DNA of 5,880 bases from JAGWRA01 sp035534615 (GCA_035534615.1 DATLRO010000120.1:1-5880), one strand, 5' to 3'. Numbered from the stretch's first letter, positions 1-5,857 are shown. The notes: generated by a model from the sequence alone, not told the origin. Numbers and translations: made by a program.

Positions 1-309
1 CACGACAACATCTTCGTCATGTTCGAGACGAAGAACACCGACGAACTCGACGCGCCCGCGATCAACCAGACCGCAACCTACCTTGGCGATCGCGTCGGCC
101 GACTGGGCGTCATTGTCACGCGCCAACCGCCGACAGAGGCCATGCAGCGCAAGATGTTTTCGGTGTGGAACGACTCATCGCCCAGGAAGACCATCCTGAC
201 CCTTGCCGATGCCGACTTGCGCCAGCTCCTTGAGCTGCGTGGCAAGAATGCCTCGCCGACGGCGTGGATGCAGAAGCACTATCGCGCCTTCCGGACGGCC
301 GTGCAGTAG
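1..309 (+). CDS. C-terminal fragment of a PD-(D/E)xK (restriction-endonuclease-like) protein, 5' truncated by window edge
   Basis: The frame is open from base 1 to a TAG stop at 307-309, so these 102 residues are the end of a longer protein. Seen: a hydrophobic strand IFVMFETKN with E9 and K11 (fragment numbering) forming an ExK pair. It is followed by a helix-like stretch (AINQTATYL) and a second strand LGVIVTR after an RxGRLG turn. Known: strand-ExK-strand-helix, with a later G(I/V)xVTR strand, is the core of Mrr-like and other PD-(D/E)xK nuclease domains, where E and K bind metal; the first Asp motif would lie left of the window. The tail (LADADLRQLLELRGK to WMQKHYRAFR) is helical, as in nuclease domains that end large ATPase or NTPase proteins. 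Inferred: a DNA-cleaving domain of a defence-type protein, in lower-GC DNA beside a tRNA attachment site. The family cannot be named from this fragment. Confidence 0.6.
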   Translation, partial: HDNIFVMFETKNTDELDAPAINQTATYLGDRVGRLGVIVTRQPPTEAMQRKMFSVWNDSSPRKTILTLADADLRQLLELRGKNASPTAWMQKHYRAFRTAVQ

Positions 310-835
310 CGTCGAGACGGGTTCCACCGTTGCGGTCCGGACACATCGGAGCGACTCAAGGACCGATGTGATTTGGATTGCAGAGGATCGCGGCAAAAGG
401 CGAAATAGTGGCGAAAGGCACCAAATTACGCTGCTTCTCGGATCAACCAGTTGCGGAAATCGTCCAGTACGGTGAACCCAACCTGCCAACTTGGCGGCCC
501 GATCGTTCCGGCGTTTTGAACAATAGTAAACAATGCAGATGCGGCGCCGGCGTACGCGTCGACGAGTTCACCGCAGAGCAGGGCGCGTTTTTGCCCTATC
601 CTGGTGCGAACGTGTTCAAGTGCGAGCTCCTCGACGACGGGCCGTCCGTCGGGAGGTGCGTCCCGCGCGGGAAGGCGGCGCCAGGGCCGTCTCCAAAATG
701 TCTCCAAGACCCGGGTCGATTCGGGTAATCTGACGAGGACTGGAGAGCACTGCTGAACGGCTGCTAACCACCAGAAAATGAAAGAGTTTGGACCAAAACC
801 GGCGCGCCATCAGCAAGTTATCGAAACTGGTTTCA
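310..835. other. Gene-poor, lower-GC end of the putative integrated island
   Basis: No convincing gene is visible between the nuclease stop and the tRNA fragment. Base composition differs from the right-hand side: the line 361-420 has 31 G+C of 60, whereas 1021-1080 has 46 of 60. The best coding candidate is a minus-strand frame at 426-707 (93 residues from a TTG, open back to a stop at 810-812). Its second half (VVEELALEHVRTRI, then ALLCGELVDAYAG, ending VLDDFRNWLIREAA) looks protein-like, but I recognise no family and see no ribosome binding site. It may be a decayed gene end or a small hypothetical gene. No integrase motif (R...HxxR...Y) is visible on either strand. Confidence 0.4.
342..370 (+). 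terminator. Perfect 8-bp hairpin just after the nuclease gene
   Basis: CACATCGG (342-349) and CCGATGTG (363-370) are exact inverted complements separated by 13 bases, starting 33 bases after the nuclease stop codon. The position suits a transcript end. The 3' flank is AT-rich (ATTTGGATT) but lacks a true T run, so it could equally be a factor-assisted terminator, an operator or a recombinase accessory site. Confidence 0.35.
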
Positions 836-863
836 GCGGGTTCGAGTCCCGTCGACCCCGCCA
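836..863 (+). other. 3' end of a tRNA gene without its 5' half; probable attachment site (distal att) of an integrated element
   Basis: The segment reads as the last 28 bases of a tRNA: T stem GCGGG (836-840), T loop TTCGAGT (841-847), T stem CCCGT (848-852), seven acceptor bases CGACCCC (853-859), discriminator G (860) and encoded CCA (861-863). A full tRNA would need GGGGTCG about 45-50 bases 5' of the T arm plus D and anticodon arms. None is there, so the gene is not intact. Known: tyrosine-recombinase elements commonly insert in tRNA 3' ends, rebuild the intact tRNA at one junction and leave a short 3' copy at the other. G73 with this T arm fits tRNA-Asp best; that identity is inference. 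The terminator follows the CCA directly, so the native flank should be on the right and the element on the left. Confidence 0.7.
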
Positions 864-869
864 ACTGCA

Positions 870-907
870 AAAAGCCCGAGGAGCGATCCTCGGGCTTTTC
901 CTTTTTC
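870..907 (+). terminator. Strong intrinsic terminator, probably of the original tRNA gene
   Basis: GCCCGAGGA (874-882) pairs perfectly with TCCTCGGGC (887-895) across a GCGA tetraloop of the GNRA type. The stem is extended by AAAA/TTTT pairs, and TTTTCCTTTTT follows at 896-906. This is a textbook rho-independent terminator, lying six bases after the tRNA CCA end. It shows that the sequence right of the fragment is native to the tRNA locus. The A run on the left flank would let it act in both directions. Confidence 0.9.
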
Positions 908-1119
908 CGCCATGCCAGGCCGCGCTCGAAGAGCTCGAGCGGCCGACGACCGGCCGGTCGCCGAACCTCCGGTCGATCGTCGATCGCATCCGGCCGTCGG
1001 TCGAATCGCTGCCGGCGACCGAGCTCCGGCACAATCCCGAGGCGCTGGCGCGCGAGGCGGTCCGGCCGGCCGGGAATCGTCGCGCCCCGCGCGCCTCCGA
1101 TGCGCCGTGACCCTCCATC

Positions 1120-1743
1120 ATGAGGCTCTGGACCGTTCATCCCCGCTACCTCGACGCGCGCGGGCTGGTCGCGCTCTGGCGCGAAACGCTGCTCGCCAGG
1201 CGGGTGCTCCAGGGCCGCACGCGCGGCTACCGCTGCCACCCGCAGCTCGTGCGCTTCCGCGCCCATCCCGATCCGATCGCCGCGATCAATGCCTATCTGG
1301 CCGGCGTTCACGCCGAGGCCGAGCGCCGCGGCTACAGCTTCGACCGCCGGAAACTGCGCGCGCGCGGCCCGACGCGGCGGCTGGTCGAGACGCGCGGACA
1401 GCTCGAGTACGAATGGCGGCATCTGCTGGCGAAGCTGCGCGTGCGCGCGCCCGCCCGGTACCGGACGCTCGCGCGGGTTGCGGCGCCGGACGCGCATCCG
1501 CTCTTCCGGCTGGTGCGCGGCGGCGTGCGGGACTGGGAGCGCCCGGGGCCGGCCGCCGCTGAACGCGAGGGAGGATGCGCGTCGGGAAGGGGAGGCTCCC
1601 GTCGGAACGGAAGCCTTCCCTCCTCCTGCGGGCGGGCGCTTACCTGCGCGGCGTCAGGATCTCGCCCAGCCGGTCGGGGGTCCCCGGAATGCGCTCGAGG
1701 TGCGGGTAGCGCAGCCCGTTGTGATAGTCGACGTGCACGGTGA
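1120..1743 (+). CDS. Pyrimidine-dimer DNA glycosylase / endonuclease V family protein with an aberrant C-terminal read-through
   Basis: Residues 1-141 match the bacterial branch of the T4 endonuclease V (Pyr_excise) family, which cuts the glycosyl bond of UV-induced pyrimidine dimers and nicks the abasic site in base excision repair. Seen: MRLWTVHPRYLDARGLVALWRE at the N-terminus, GYRCHPQLVRF (37-46), HPDPIAAINAYL (49-60), RGQLEYEWRHLLAKL (92-106) and HPLFRLVRGGVRDWER (126-141). R21-E22 align by position with the T4 R22-E23 pair, E23 being catalytic. The family normally ends shortly after DWER, at about 140-150 residues. Here the frame runs 66 more low-complexity residues to 1743, overlapping the last 104 bases of the convergent peptidase gene. 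One extra base near the GGGG at 1546-1549 would give DWERPGAGRR and a TGA at 1560-1562, so the true end is probably about 1562. The start is the ATG at 1120; no clear Shine-Dalgarno precedes it. Confidence 0.8.
   Translation: MRLWTVHPRYLDARGLVALWRETLLARRVLQGRTRGYRCHPQLVRFRAHPDPIAAINAYLAGVHAEAERRGYSFDRRKLRARGPTRRLVETRGQLEYEWRHLLAKLRVRAPARYRTLARVAAPDAHPLFRLVRGGVRDWERPGPAAAEREGGCASGRGGSRRNGSLPSSCGRALTCAASGSRPAGRGSPECARGAGSAARCDSRRAR
1584..1620. terminator. Hairpin between convergent genes, possible shared transcript end
   Basis: GGGAAGG (1584-1590) pairs perfectly with CCTTCCC (1614-1620). Inside, CCGT (1599-1602) pairs with ACGG (1607-1610) across a CGGA loop. It lies between the expected end of the glycosylase gene (about 1562) and the peptidase stop codon (1640). 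No T run follows on either strand, so it is not a classic intrinsic terminator. Confidence 0.35.
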
Positions 1744-3565
1744 AGTACCGGTAGCCGTTCTGCACGGCGAGATCGATCGGCGCGGTGGTGCCCCTGGCGG
1801 CGGTGATCGCGTCCGCGAGGCGGCCGGCGGTGTACGCCGTCCCGTTCACGGCCAGAATCCGCGCGCCGTCGGTCAGGCCGGCCTTGAACGCCGGGCCGTC
1901 CCACAGCACGCCGACGAGCGTCCCGTTCTTCGCGACGGTCGCGCCGAGGGAAAACGTCAGGTCGCTGATGTGGCGCCTGGTCTCGTTCTCCTTGAAGAAC
2001 GGCGACGGCGTGTCGGTGTAGACCAGCTTGTACCCGCCGCGGGCCAGGCCGTCGAGCGGCGCCCCCGGCCCGTGGCCGTTGAGCCGCGTCTTCAGGAACG
2101 TCGCCCAGTCGTACGGCTGCACCTGATTCAGGGCGTGGACGATGTCGTCGAAGGTGTAGGTGACGGTGACGTAGCTGCCGTTGTCGATGCCGAAGAAGTC
2201 GCGCGCGAAGGTGTCGAGCGACTTCGTGCCGTGTGACAGCTGCCGGATGAGCGTGTCGGCGTCCAGCCAGATCAGCTGCCCTTCCGAGTAGTAATCCTCG
2301 CTGCGCTGCCAGCTCATCCACGACAGCGGCCGGCGGTTGGCGATGATCGGATCGTTGGTCGTGTCCTCGAGCGGCCGCCACGTCCGGCCGATGCGCGCAT
2401 CGTAGGTCGCCGCCACGTTGGCGAGCGCGTCGAGCGCCTGCTGCTTCGTCCACAATCCGGAGCGGGCGGCGAGCACGTAGCCCCAGTACTGCGTCTGCCC
2501 CTCGTAGACCCACAGCAGGCTGTCGCGCATCGGCACGTTGAAGTTCGGCGTCCACAGATCGGCCGGCCGGCGGAACTTGCCGTTCCACGAGTGCGTGTAC
2601 TCGTGCGCCAGCAGGTCGCGCCCCGTGTAGGCGTGCGCCCAGTCGGTGAAGTAGTCCTCGCTCGTCCCGTCCTCGCTCGAACGGTGATGTTCGAGCCCGA
2701 TGCCCCCCTCCCGGTCGCTCAGCGACAGCAGGAAGTCGTAGTGGTTGTAATGGTGCGAGCCGAAGAGCTTGTAGGCCTGCTGGACGAGCGCCCGATGGGC
2801 GGCAATCGCCTCGGGGCTGGCGTCGAGCTCCCGGGGATGATCGGCGACGACATCCAGCCAGACCGGCACCGGGCCGCCGGGATCGAGGTTGAAGCGCCGG
2901 AAGTAATGGCCGGCGTACAACGGCGAGTCGACGAGCGTGTTGAACGTCACCGGCTTGAAGGCGGTCGTGCTGCCGCTGGTCGACGCCGGCGTGAGCGCGG
3001 TGCCGATCCGCCAGCCGTCCCGCACCGTGATCGACGGCGCGAAGGTGATGTCGCGCGAGAAGTAGCCGGCCGGGTAGAGCGCGACGGTGTTCCACTCCAG
3101 GTCCAGCATCTCGTGCGTCATCGTGATCCGCCCGACCCGCGGCTCCACCGGCGCGAGCCGCTGGAAGTCGGCGTCGATCGTCCGGACCCCCTGCGGCACG
3201 TCGATGTGGAAGGCGAACACGTTGACCGGGTCGCGCACCCACGCCAGGCGCTTGCCGTTGGCGTGGAGGATCAGGCCGGCCAGCTCCGTCAGCGGACCGT
3301 TGGGCGAATGATTCCCGGGGACCCACTGCGGATACAGCAGGATCATCGGGCCGGACGCCTGCACCGGGATCGTCTCGTGCACGCGGAAGACGTGGTGCGC
3401 GGTGTCCGTGGCGTCGACCGTCAGGTGAATCACGCCCGGATAGGGACGGTCCTGAGGGGCGGGCACGGGCGCGGGCATTGGCGCCGGCGTGGGCCCGACG
3501 CTCCGGGCCAGGGCCGGGCCGCTGCCGAGGGCCAGCAGACAGAGAGCGAGAATTGTGGATTTCAT
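1640..3565 (-). CDS. Secreted M61 family metallopeptidase (glycyl aminopeptidase-like) with C-terminal PDZ domain
   Basis: 641 residues. A Sec signal peptide (MKSTILALCLLALGSGPALA, cleavage after A20) is followed by a Pro/Ala-rich linker (25-37), so the enzyme acts in the periplasm or outside. Residues about 45-225 form the beta-rich M61 N-terminal domain, then the catalytic domain runs to about 515. Seen: GGIGLEHH (287-294); the zinc motif HEYTH (321-325) within LLAHEYTHSWNGKFRRP; and E355 in LWVYEGQTQYWG, the expected third zinc ligand. H321, E322, H325 and E355 are all intact, so the enzyme should be active. A PDZ domain spans about 528-612 (GVLWDGPAFKAGLTDGARILAVNG). The ending YHNGLRYPHLERIPGTPDR looks family-typical and the length is full. 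The frame continues upstream to 4042, but the signal peptide fixes the start at 3565. The gene is convergent with the glycosylase and divergent from the cytochrome gene. Its natural substrate cannot be told from sequence. Confidence 0.92.
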   Translation of the reverse strand: MKSTILALCLLALGSGPALARSVGPTPAPMPAPVPAPQDRPYPGVIHLTVDATDTAHHVFRVHETIPVQASGPMILLYPQWVPGNHSPNGPLTELAGLILHANGKRLAWVRDPVNVFAFHIDVPQGVRTIDADFQRLAPVEPRVGRITMTHEMLDLEWNTVALYPAGYFSRDITFAPSITVRDGWRIGTALTPASTSGSTTAFKPVTFNTLVDSPLYAGHYFRRFNLDPGGPVPVWLDVVADHPRELDASPEAIAAHRALVQQAYKLFGSHHYNHYDFLLSLSDREGGIGLEHHRSSEDGTSEDYFTDWAHAYTGRDLLAHEYTHSWNGKFRRPADLWTPNFNVPMRDSLLWVYEGQTQYWGYVLAARSGLWTKQQALDALANVAATYDARIGRTWRPLEDTTNDPIIANRRPLSWMSWQRSEDYYSEGQLIWLDADTLIRQLSHGTKSLDTFARDFFGIDNGSYVTVTYTFDDIVHALNQVQPYDWATFLKTRLNGHGPGAPLDGLARGGYKLVYTDTPSPFFKENETRRHISDLTFSLGATVAKNGTLVGVLWDGPAFKAGLTDGARILAVNGTAYTAGRLADAITAARGTTAPIDLAVQNGYRYFTVHVDYHNGLRYPHLERIPGTPDRLGEILTPRR

Positions 3566-3573
3566 GGGAGCGC

Positions 3574-3603
3574 ATTGTGGCTTGGCCGTTCCGCGCCTGT
3601 CCA
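3574..3603 (-). promoter_or_regulatory. Candidate sigma70-like promoter of the M61 gene, suggesting a leaderless or near-leaderless mRNA
   Basis: Read on the minus strand, TGGACA (3603-3598) and CACAAT (3579-3574) are separated by 18 bases. The -10 box ends eight bases before the ATG at 3565, so transcription would begin at or right beside the start codon. The bases before the ATG (GCGCTCCC) contain no Shine-Dalgarno, which agrees with a leaderless message. Both boxes are imperfect. Confidence 0.35.
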
Positions 3604-3943
3604 GCGCTTCCCGTAACTCATCAGTTCGAGGTCCCGATGGAGTTCCCCCCTCCTCGCTTTCCAGGAGCGACGCCTTGGCCGGGCCGTCTGCACGATCCGG
3701 TGTCGCATTCACGAATTTAAAGCAGCGTTTCCAACAGCAGCTATGTGACGCGGCCGGCGGGATTTCTCGGGCCTCGCGCGCAAGAGCCCGCGGATCGCGC
3801 CCGACGCCTGGTGTCATCGAGCAACGCTGATGAGGTTGTCTGCGTCGCGCGATCCAGCTCATCGGTACGTGGATTGCTGCTTCTCCCTGCATGTTGGTGT
3901 GACAAGACGCAGGAAAGGCAGCAGCTCCACGAGTCTGCGGCCG

Positions 3944-3950
3944 AAGGAGG
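3944..3950 (+). promoter_or_regulatory. Shine-Dalgarno sequence that fixes the GTG start of the cytochrome gene
   Basis: AAGGAGG, a full-strength ribosome binding site, lies six bases before GTG at 3957. The next in-frame ATG, at codon 26, would remove the positively charged start and most of the membrane-targeting segment, so GTG is the right start. Confidence 0.85.
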
Positions 3951-3956
3951 TGTTGC

Positions 3957-5366
3957 GTGCGCGCAACCAGATTCGGCACACGGAGAGCCTGGATAGGCCT
4001 GGCGGCGGCCGTCGCCCTCACGGCATCCGGCATGGCGTACATCTACGCACAGGAACGCGGCCAGACGAGCTACGCTCCAGTCGACCAGACCGAGCCGTTC
4101 GCCAGCGTCATGGCGCGGATGACGGCGGCCAAGCCGGCGATCGAGAAGCGGCAGGCCGACCTGCTCGCCGAGCGCTACGACCTCAGCAACCGCCCGGCGC
4201 CCGGCGTGACGATGTCGCGCGGGAAGGCGGTGCAGGAAGGGGTGCGGGCGAAGCTGCCCGCGGGCGTGACGTGGGAGCAGCTGGCGGCGATGAGCCCGGA
4301 AGAGATCCGCGACAAGGGCCTTTTCCCGAAAGGCTTCTATCCGCTGCCGCACCCGAACCATGTCGAGGGCGGCATGGTGTTCCCGAAGTTCCAGATCGAC
4401 GAGATCAAGAAGCAGGAAGCGCGCGACCTGACGCGCTTCGATCTCGACTTCGACCTCCCGGACCAGTTCCTGCCGGAGTTCCCGTCGGCCATCTACCTGA
4501 CGACGCGTCCGGACCTGGGTGACGTGTCGCAGGGCAAACTGATTACGCTCGACAACTACTACGAAGTGTTCAACGGCATCCTCAATCCCAAGCAGCTCGA
4601 AGGGCTGCGCCTGCTCGTGACGCCGTTTCCGCAGCAGCAGTTCAACGCGACCGAGGACCGGCGCTCGGAGCGGCCGAGCCTCGGCGTGGCCTGTTTCGAC
4701 TGCCACCAGAACGGGCACACCAACGGCGCGACGCATCTGGTGGGCGACATCCGCCCGCAGGAGTATCGCCACCGCCTCGACACGCCGTCGCTGCGGGGGG
4801 TGAACATCCAGCGGCTGTTCGGATCGCAGCGGGCGCTCAAGACGGTCGAGGATTTCACCGAGTTCGAGCAGCGGGCCGCCTACTTCGACGGCGATCCGGT
4901 GATCGCCACCAAGAAGGGGGTCAACATCCTCGAGCGCGGCAGCCAGGTGCACGGCATGGCGGAGTTCCAGGAGCTGCTGGACTTCCCGCCGGCGCCGAAG
5001 CTCGGGATTGACGGCCGGCTGGATCCGTCGAAGGCGACGCAGGCCGAGCTGCGCGGCCAGGCGGTCTTTTTCGGCAAGGGGCAGTGCGGTTCGTGTCATC
5101 CGGCGCCGTACTACACGGACAACTCGATGCACAACCTGCAGACGGAGCGGTTCTACAAGGCGATGCTGATCAACGGCATGATGGCGAGCGCCGACGGCCC
5201 GATCAAGACGTTCCCGCTGCGGGGCCTCAAGGACTCGCCGCCCTACCTGCACGACGGCCGGCTGCTGACGATCGACGACACGGTCGAGTTCTTCAACCTG
5301 GTTCTGAAGACGCAGGTGACGGCCCAGGAGAAGCAGGATCTCGTCGCGTTCATGCGCGCGTTGTAG
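3957..5366 (+). CDS. Exported di-heme cytochrome c, cytochrome c peroxidase / MauG-like, with a long N-terminal extension
   Basis: 469 residues from GTG. A basic start (MRATRFGTRRAW) and hydrophobic segment (about 12-29) direct export; the twin Arg is probably chance, because c-type cytochromes receive heme after Sec export. Two CxxCH heme sites are present: CFDCH (246-250) and CGSCH (377-381), 131 residues apart. TPSLRGVNIQRLFG (276-289) follows heme 1. After heme 2 come FPLRGLKDSPPYLHDGRLLTIDDTVEFFN (419-447) and the final EKQDLVAFMRAL helix, the usual C-terminal signature of bacterial di-heme peroxidases. The normal enzyme reduces H2O2 with electrons from small cytochromes; relatives modify other substrates. 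Odd: heme 1 usually lies within the first 100 residues of the mature protein, but here about 210 residues precede it (for example GLFPKGFYPLPHPNHVEGGMVFP at 121-143) without a fold I recognise. The family is firm; peroxidase activity is not shown. The gene appears monocistronic. Confidence 0.85.
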   Translation: MRATRFGTRRAWIGLAAAVALTASGMAYIYAQERGQTSYAPVDQTEPFASVMARMTAAKPAIEKRQADLLAERYDLSNRPAPGVTMSRGKAVQEGVRAKLPAGVTWEQLAAMSPEEIRDKGLFPKGFYPLPHPNHVEGGMVFPKFQIDEIKKQEARDLTRFDLDFDLPDQFLPEFPSAIYLTTRPDLGDVSQGKLITLDNYYEVFNGILNPKQLEGLRLLVTPFPQQQFNATEDRRSERPSLGVACFDCHQNGHTNGATHLVGDIRPQEYRHRLDTPSLRGVNIQRLFGSQRALKTVEDFTEFEQRAAYFDGDPVIATKKGVNILERGSQVHGMAEFQELLDFPPAPKLGIDGRLDPSKATQAELRGQAVFFGKGQCGSCHPAPYYTDNSMHNLQTERFYKAMLINGMMASADGPIKTFPLRGLKDSPPYLHDGRLLTIDDTVEFFNLVLKTQVTAQEKQDLVAFMRAL

Positions 5367-5410
5367 ATCTGCTCTAACCTCACTCCGCCCGGGGCGGCGT
5401 CGTCCAGCCG

Positions 5411-5439
5411 GCGCCCCCCGGGTGCCGCCACCCGGGCGC
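5411..5439 (+). terminator. GC-rich hairpin downstream of the cytochrome gene
   Basis: CCCGGGTG (5417-5424) pairs with CACCCGGG (5429-5436) across a CCGC loop. GCG (5411-5413) and CGC (5437-5439) extend the stem past a three-base bulge. It begins 45 bases after the cytochrome stop. There is no T run, so it may protect the mRNA 3' end or mark a factor-dependent stop. Confidence 0.35.
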
Positions 5440-5474
5440 TCCCCGGCCGGCGGAAAGGCCGTAGCGCCGGGCTT

Positions 5475-5524
5475 CCGCCTCCGCGACAGCTTCGGCGGAC
5501 TCGCCGTAGCCATGGCGAAGGCGG
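5475..5524. repeat. REP/MITE-like imperfect palindrome
   Basis: Two 23-base arms (5475-5497 and 5502-5524) are inverted copies matching at 18 of 23 positions around a four-base centre (GACT). The ends are exact: CCGCCT and AGGCGG. The arms hold smaller nested complements such as CGCC/GGCG. Size, symmetry and intergenic position fit a dispersed extragenic palindrome of the REP type. Copy number cannot be seen from one window. Confidence 0.55.
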
Positions 5525-5694
5525 TCAGCTCGGCCTCTCCCGCTCTCCCGCGCCCAGAATTCCAACCGCCGTCGCGCGGGCCCTGTCGCCGGCCAGTCCC
5601 ACCCGTCCTCGGCCCGAAGTGCGCCTGTCCCGGGTGTCGGGCCTGCGCGGCGGGCGGGGTGGCCCCGTCCGGCGCCACCCGCGAGAGCAGCCCC

Positions 5695-5715
5695 GAGCAC
5701 CGAGCACTGAGCATT
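5695..5715. repeat. Three tandem heptamers, GAGCAYY
   Basis: GAGCACC, GAGCACT and GAGCATT follow each other without a gap, and GATGC continues as a degenerate fourth unit. Purely a sequence observation; function unknown. Confidence 0.7.
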
Positions 5716-5730
5716 GATGCAACGGGAGAC

Positions 5731-5750
5731 TGAGGCGATCTGAGGCGATC
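5731..5750. repeat. Exact tandem duplication of a decamer
   Basis: TGAGGCGATC occurs twice in a row (5731-5740 and 5741-5750), followed by the related GACGCGATGA. It lies about 65 bases upstream of the next gene's -10 box, so it could be a slippage product or a pair of binding half-sites one helical turn apart. Confidence 0.7.
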
Positions 5751-5790
5751 GACGCGATGAGCGGGCGGTGAGCCCGGCCGGACGCCGGGA

Positions 5791-5819
5791 TGGGCACCGG
5801 TGGCCGCCCGCGCTATGAT
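5791..5819 (+). promoter_or_regulatory. Sigma70-like promoter of the gene starting at 5858
   Basis: TGGGCA (5791-5796), a 17-base spacer, then TATGAT (5814-5819). The -10 box is one base from consensus and stands out in GC-rich DNA; the -35 matches TTGACA at four of six positions. The leader to the start codon would be about 32 bases. Confidence 0.6.
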
Positions 5820-5857
5820 CAGTGCACGTGGGACGTTGGACGAAAGGACGTATTCCG

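Larger units (their letters stand above)
3566..3956. other. 391-base divergent intergenic region
   Basis: This separates the start codons of the M61 gene (leftward) and the cytochrome gene (rightward) and should carry both promoters. Apart from the M61 promoter candidate and the cytochrome ribosome binding site, the main visible feature is a short AT-rich patch at about 3714-3721 (GAATTTAA) in otherwise GC-rich DNA. A purine-rich GGAGGGG-type run occurs on the minus strand around 3644-3656, about 80 bases before the M61 start and too far away to serve it. The long minus-strand frame extending the M61 gene upstream to 4042 has no domain-like content. I see no tRNA, riboswitch or small gene here that I can defend. 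Confidence 0.4.
5367..5857. other. Long non-coding GC-rich spacer with several small repeats
   Basis: Almost 500 bases lie between the cytochrome stop and the next start codon. The open frames here, including minus-strand frames over 5380-5865, are Arg/Gly/Ala-rich, cross the palindrome and resemble no protein, so I treat the stretch as non-coding. It holds, in order, a GC hairpin, a REP-like palindrome, a 7-bp inverted repeat (GGGTGGC 5657-5663, GCCACCC 5674-5680), a heptamer repeat, a decamer duplication and the promoter of the next gene. Confidence 0.55.

Noticed and set aside
713..859. GGGTCG at 713-718 is complementary to CGACCC at 853-858, hinting at an intact or intron-containing tRNA, or a tmRNA
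   Set aside because: The span is 147 bases with no D arm, anticodon arm or group I intron features. It is too short for a tmRNA, and the TTTCGGAC-type tmRNA 3' signature is absent. A six-base match in GC-rich DNA is expected by chance.
616..1497. Long minus-strand open frames over the tRNA fragment containing RRDSNP-like peptides
   Set aside because: These peptides are the familiar reverse translation of a tRNA T arm; the frame is Arg/Ala-rich, crosses a terminator and opposes the glycosylase gene.
1332..3575. 747-residue minus-strand frame parallel to the M61 gene
   Set aside because: Arg/Pro/Ala-rich shadow of the M61 coding strand in another frame; no domain signature.
3957..4040. Twin-arginine (Tat) signal in the cytochrome (TRRAWI)
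   Set aside because: Lacks the usual consensus after the RR, and covalent heme attachment requires export of the unfolded protein through Sec.
3566..4042. Upstream in-frame extension of the M61 protein by 159 residues
   Set aside because: It would bury the signal peptide, overlap the divergent cytochrome start and has no conserved content.
3741..5714. 657-residue minus-strand frame opposite the cytochrome gene
   Set aside because: Arg/Leu-rich antisense shadow typical of high-GC genes; the plus strand has the CxxCH motifs, signal segment and ribosome binding site.
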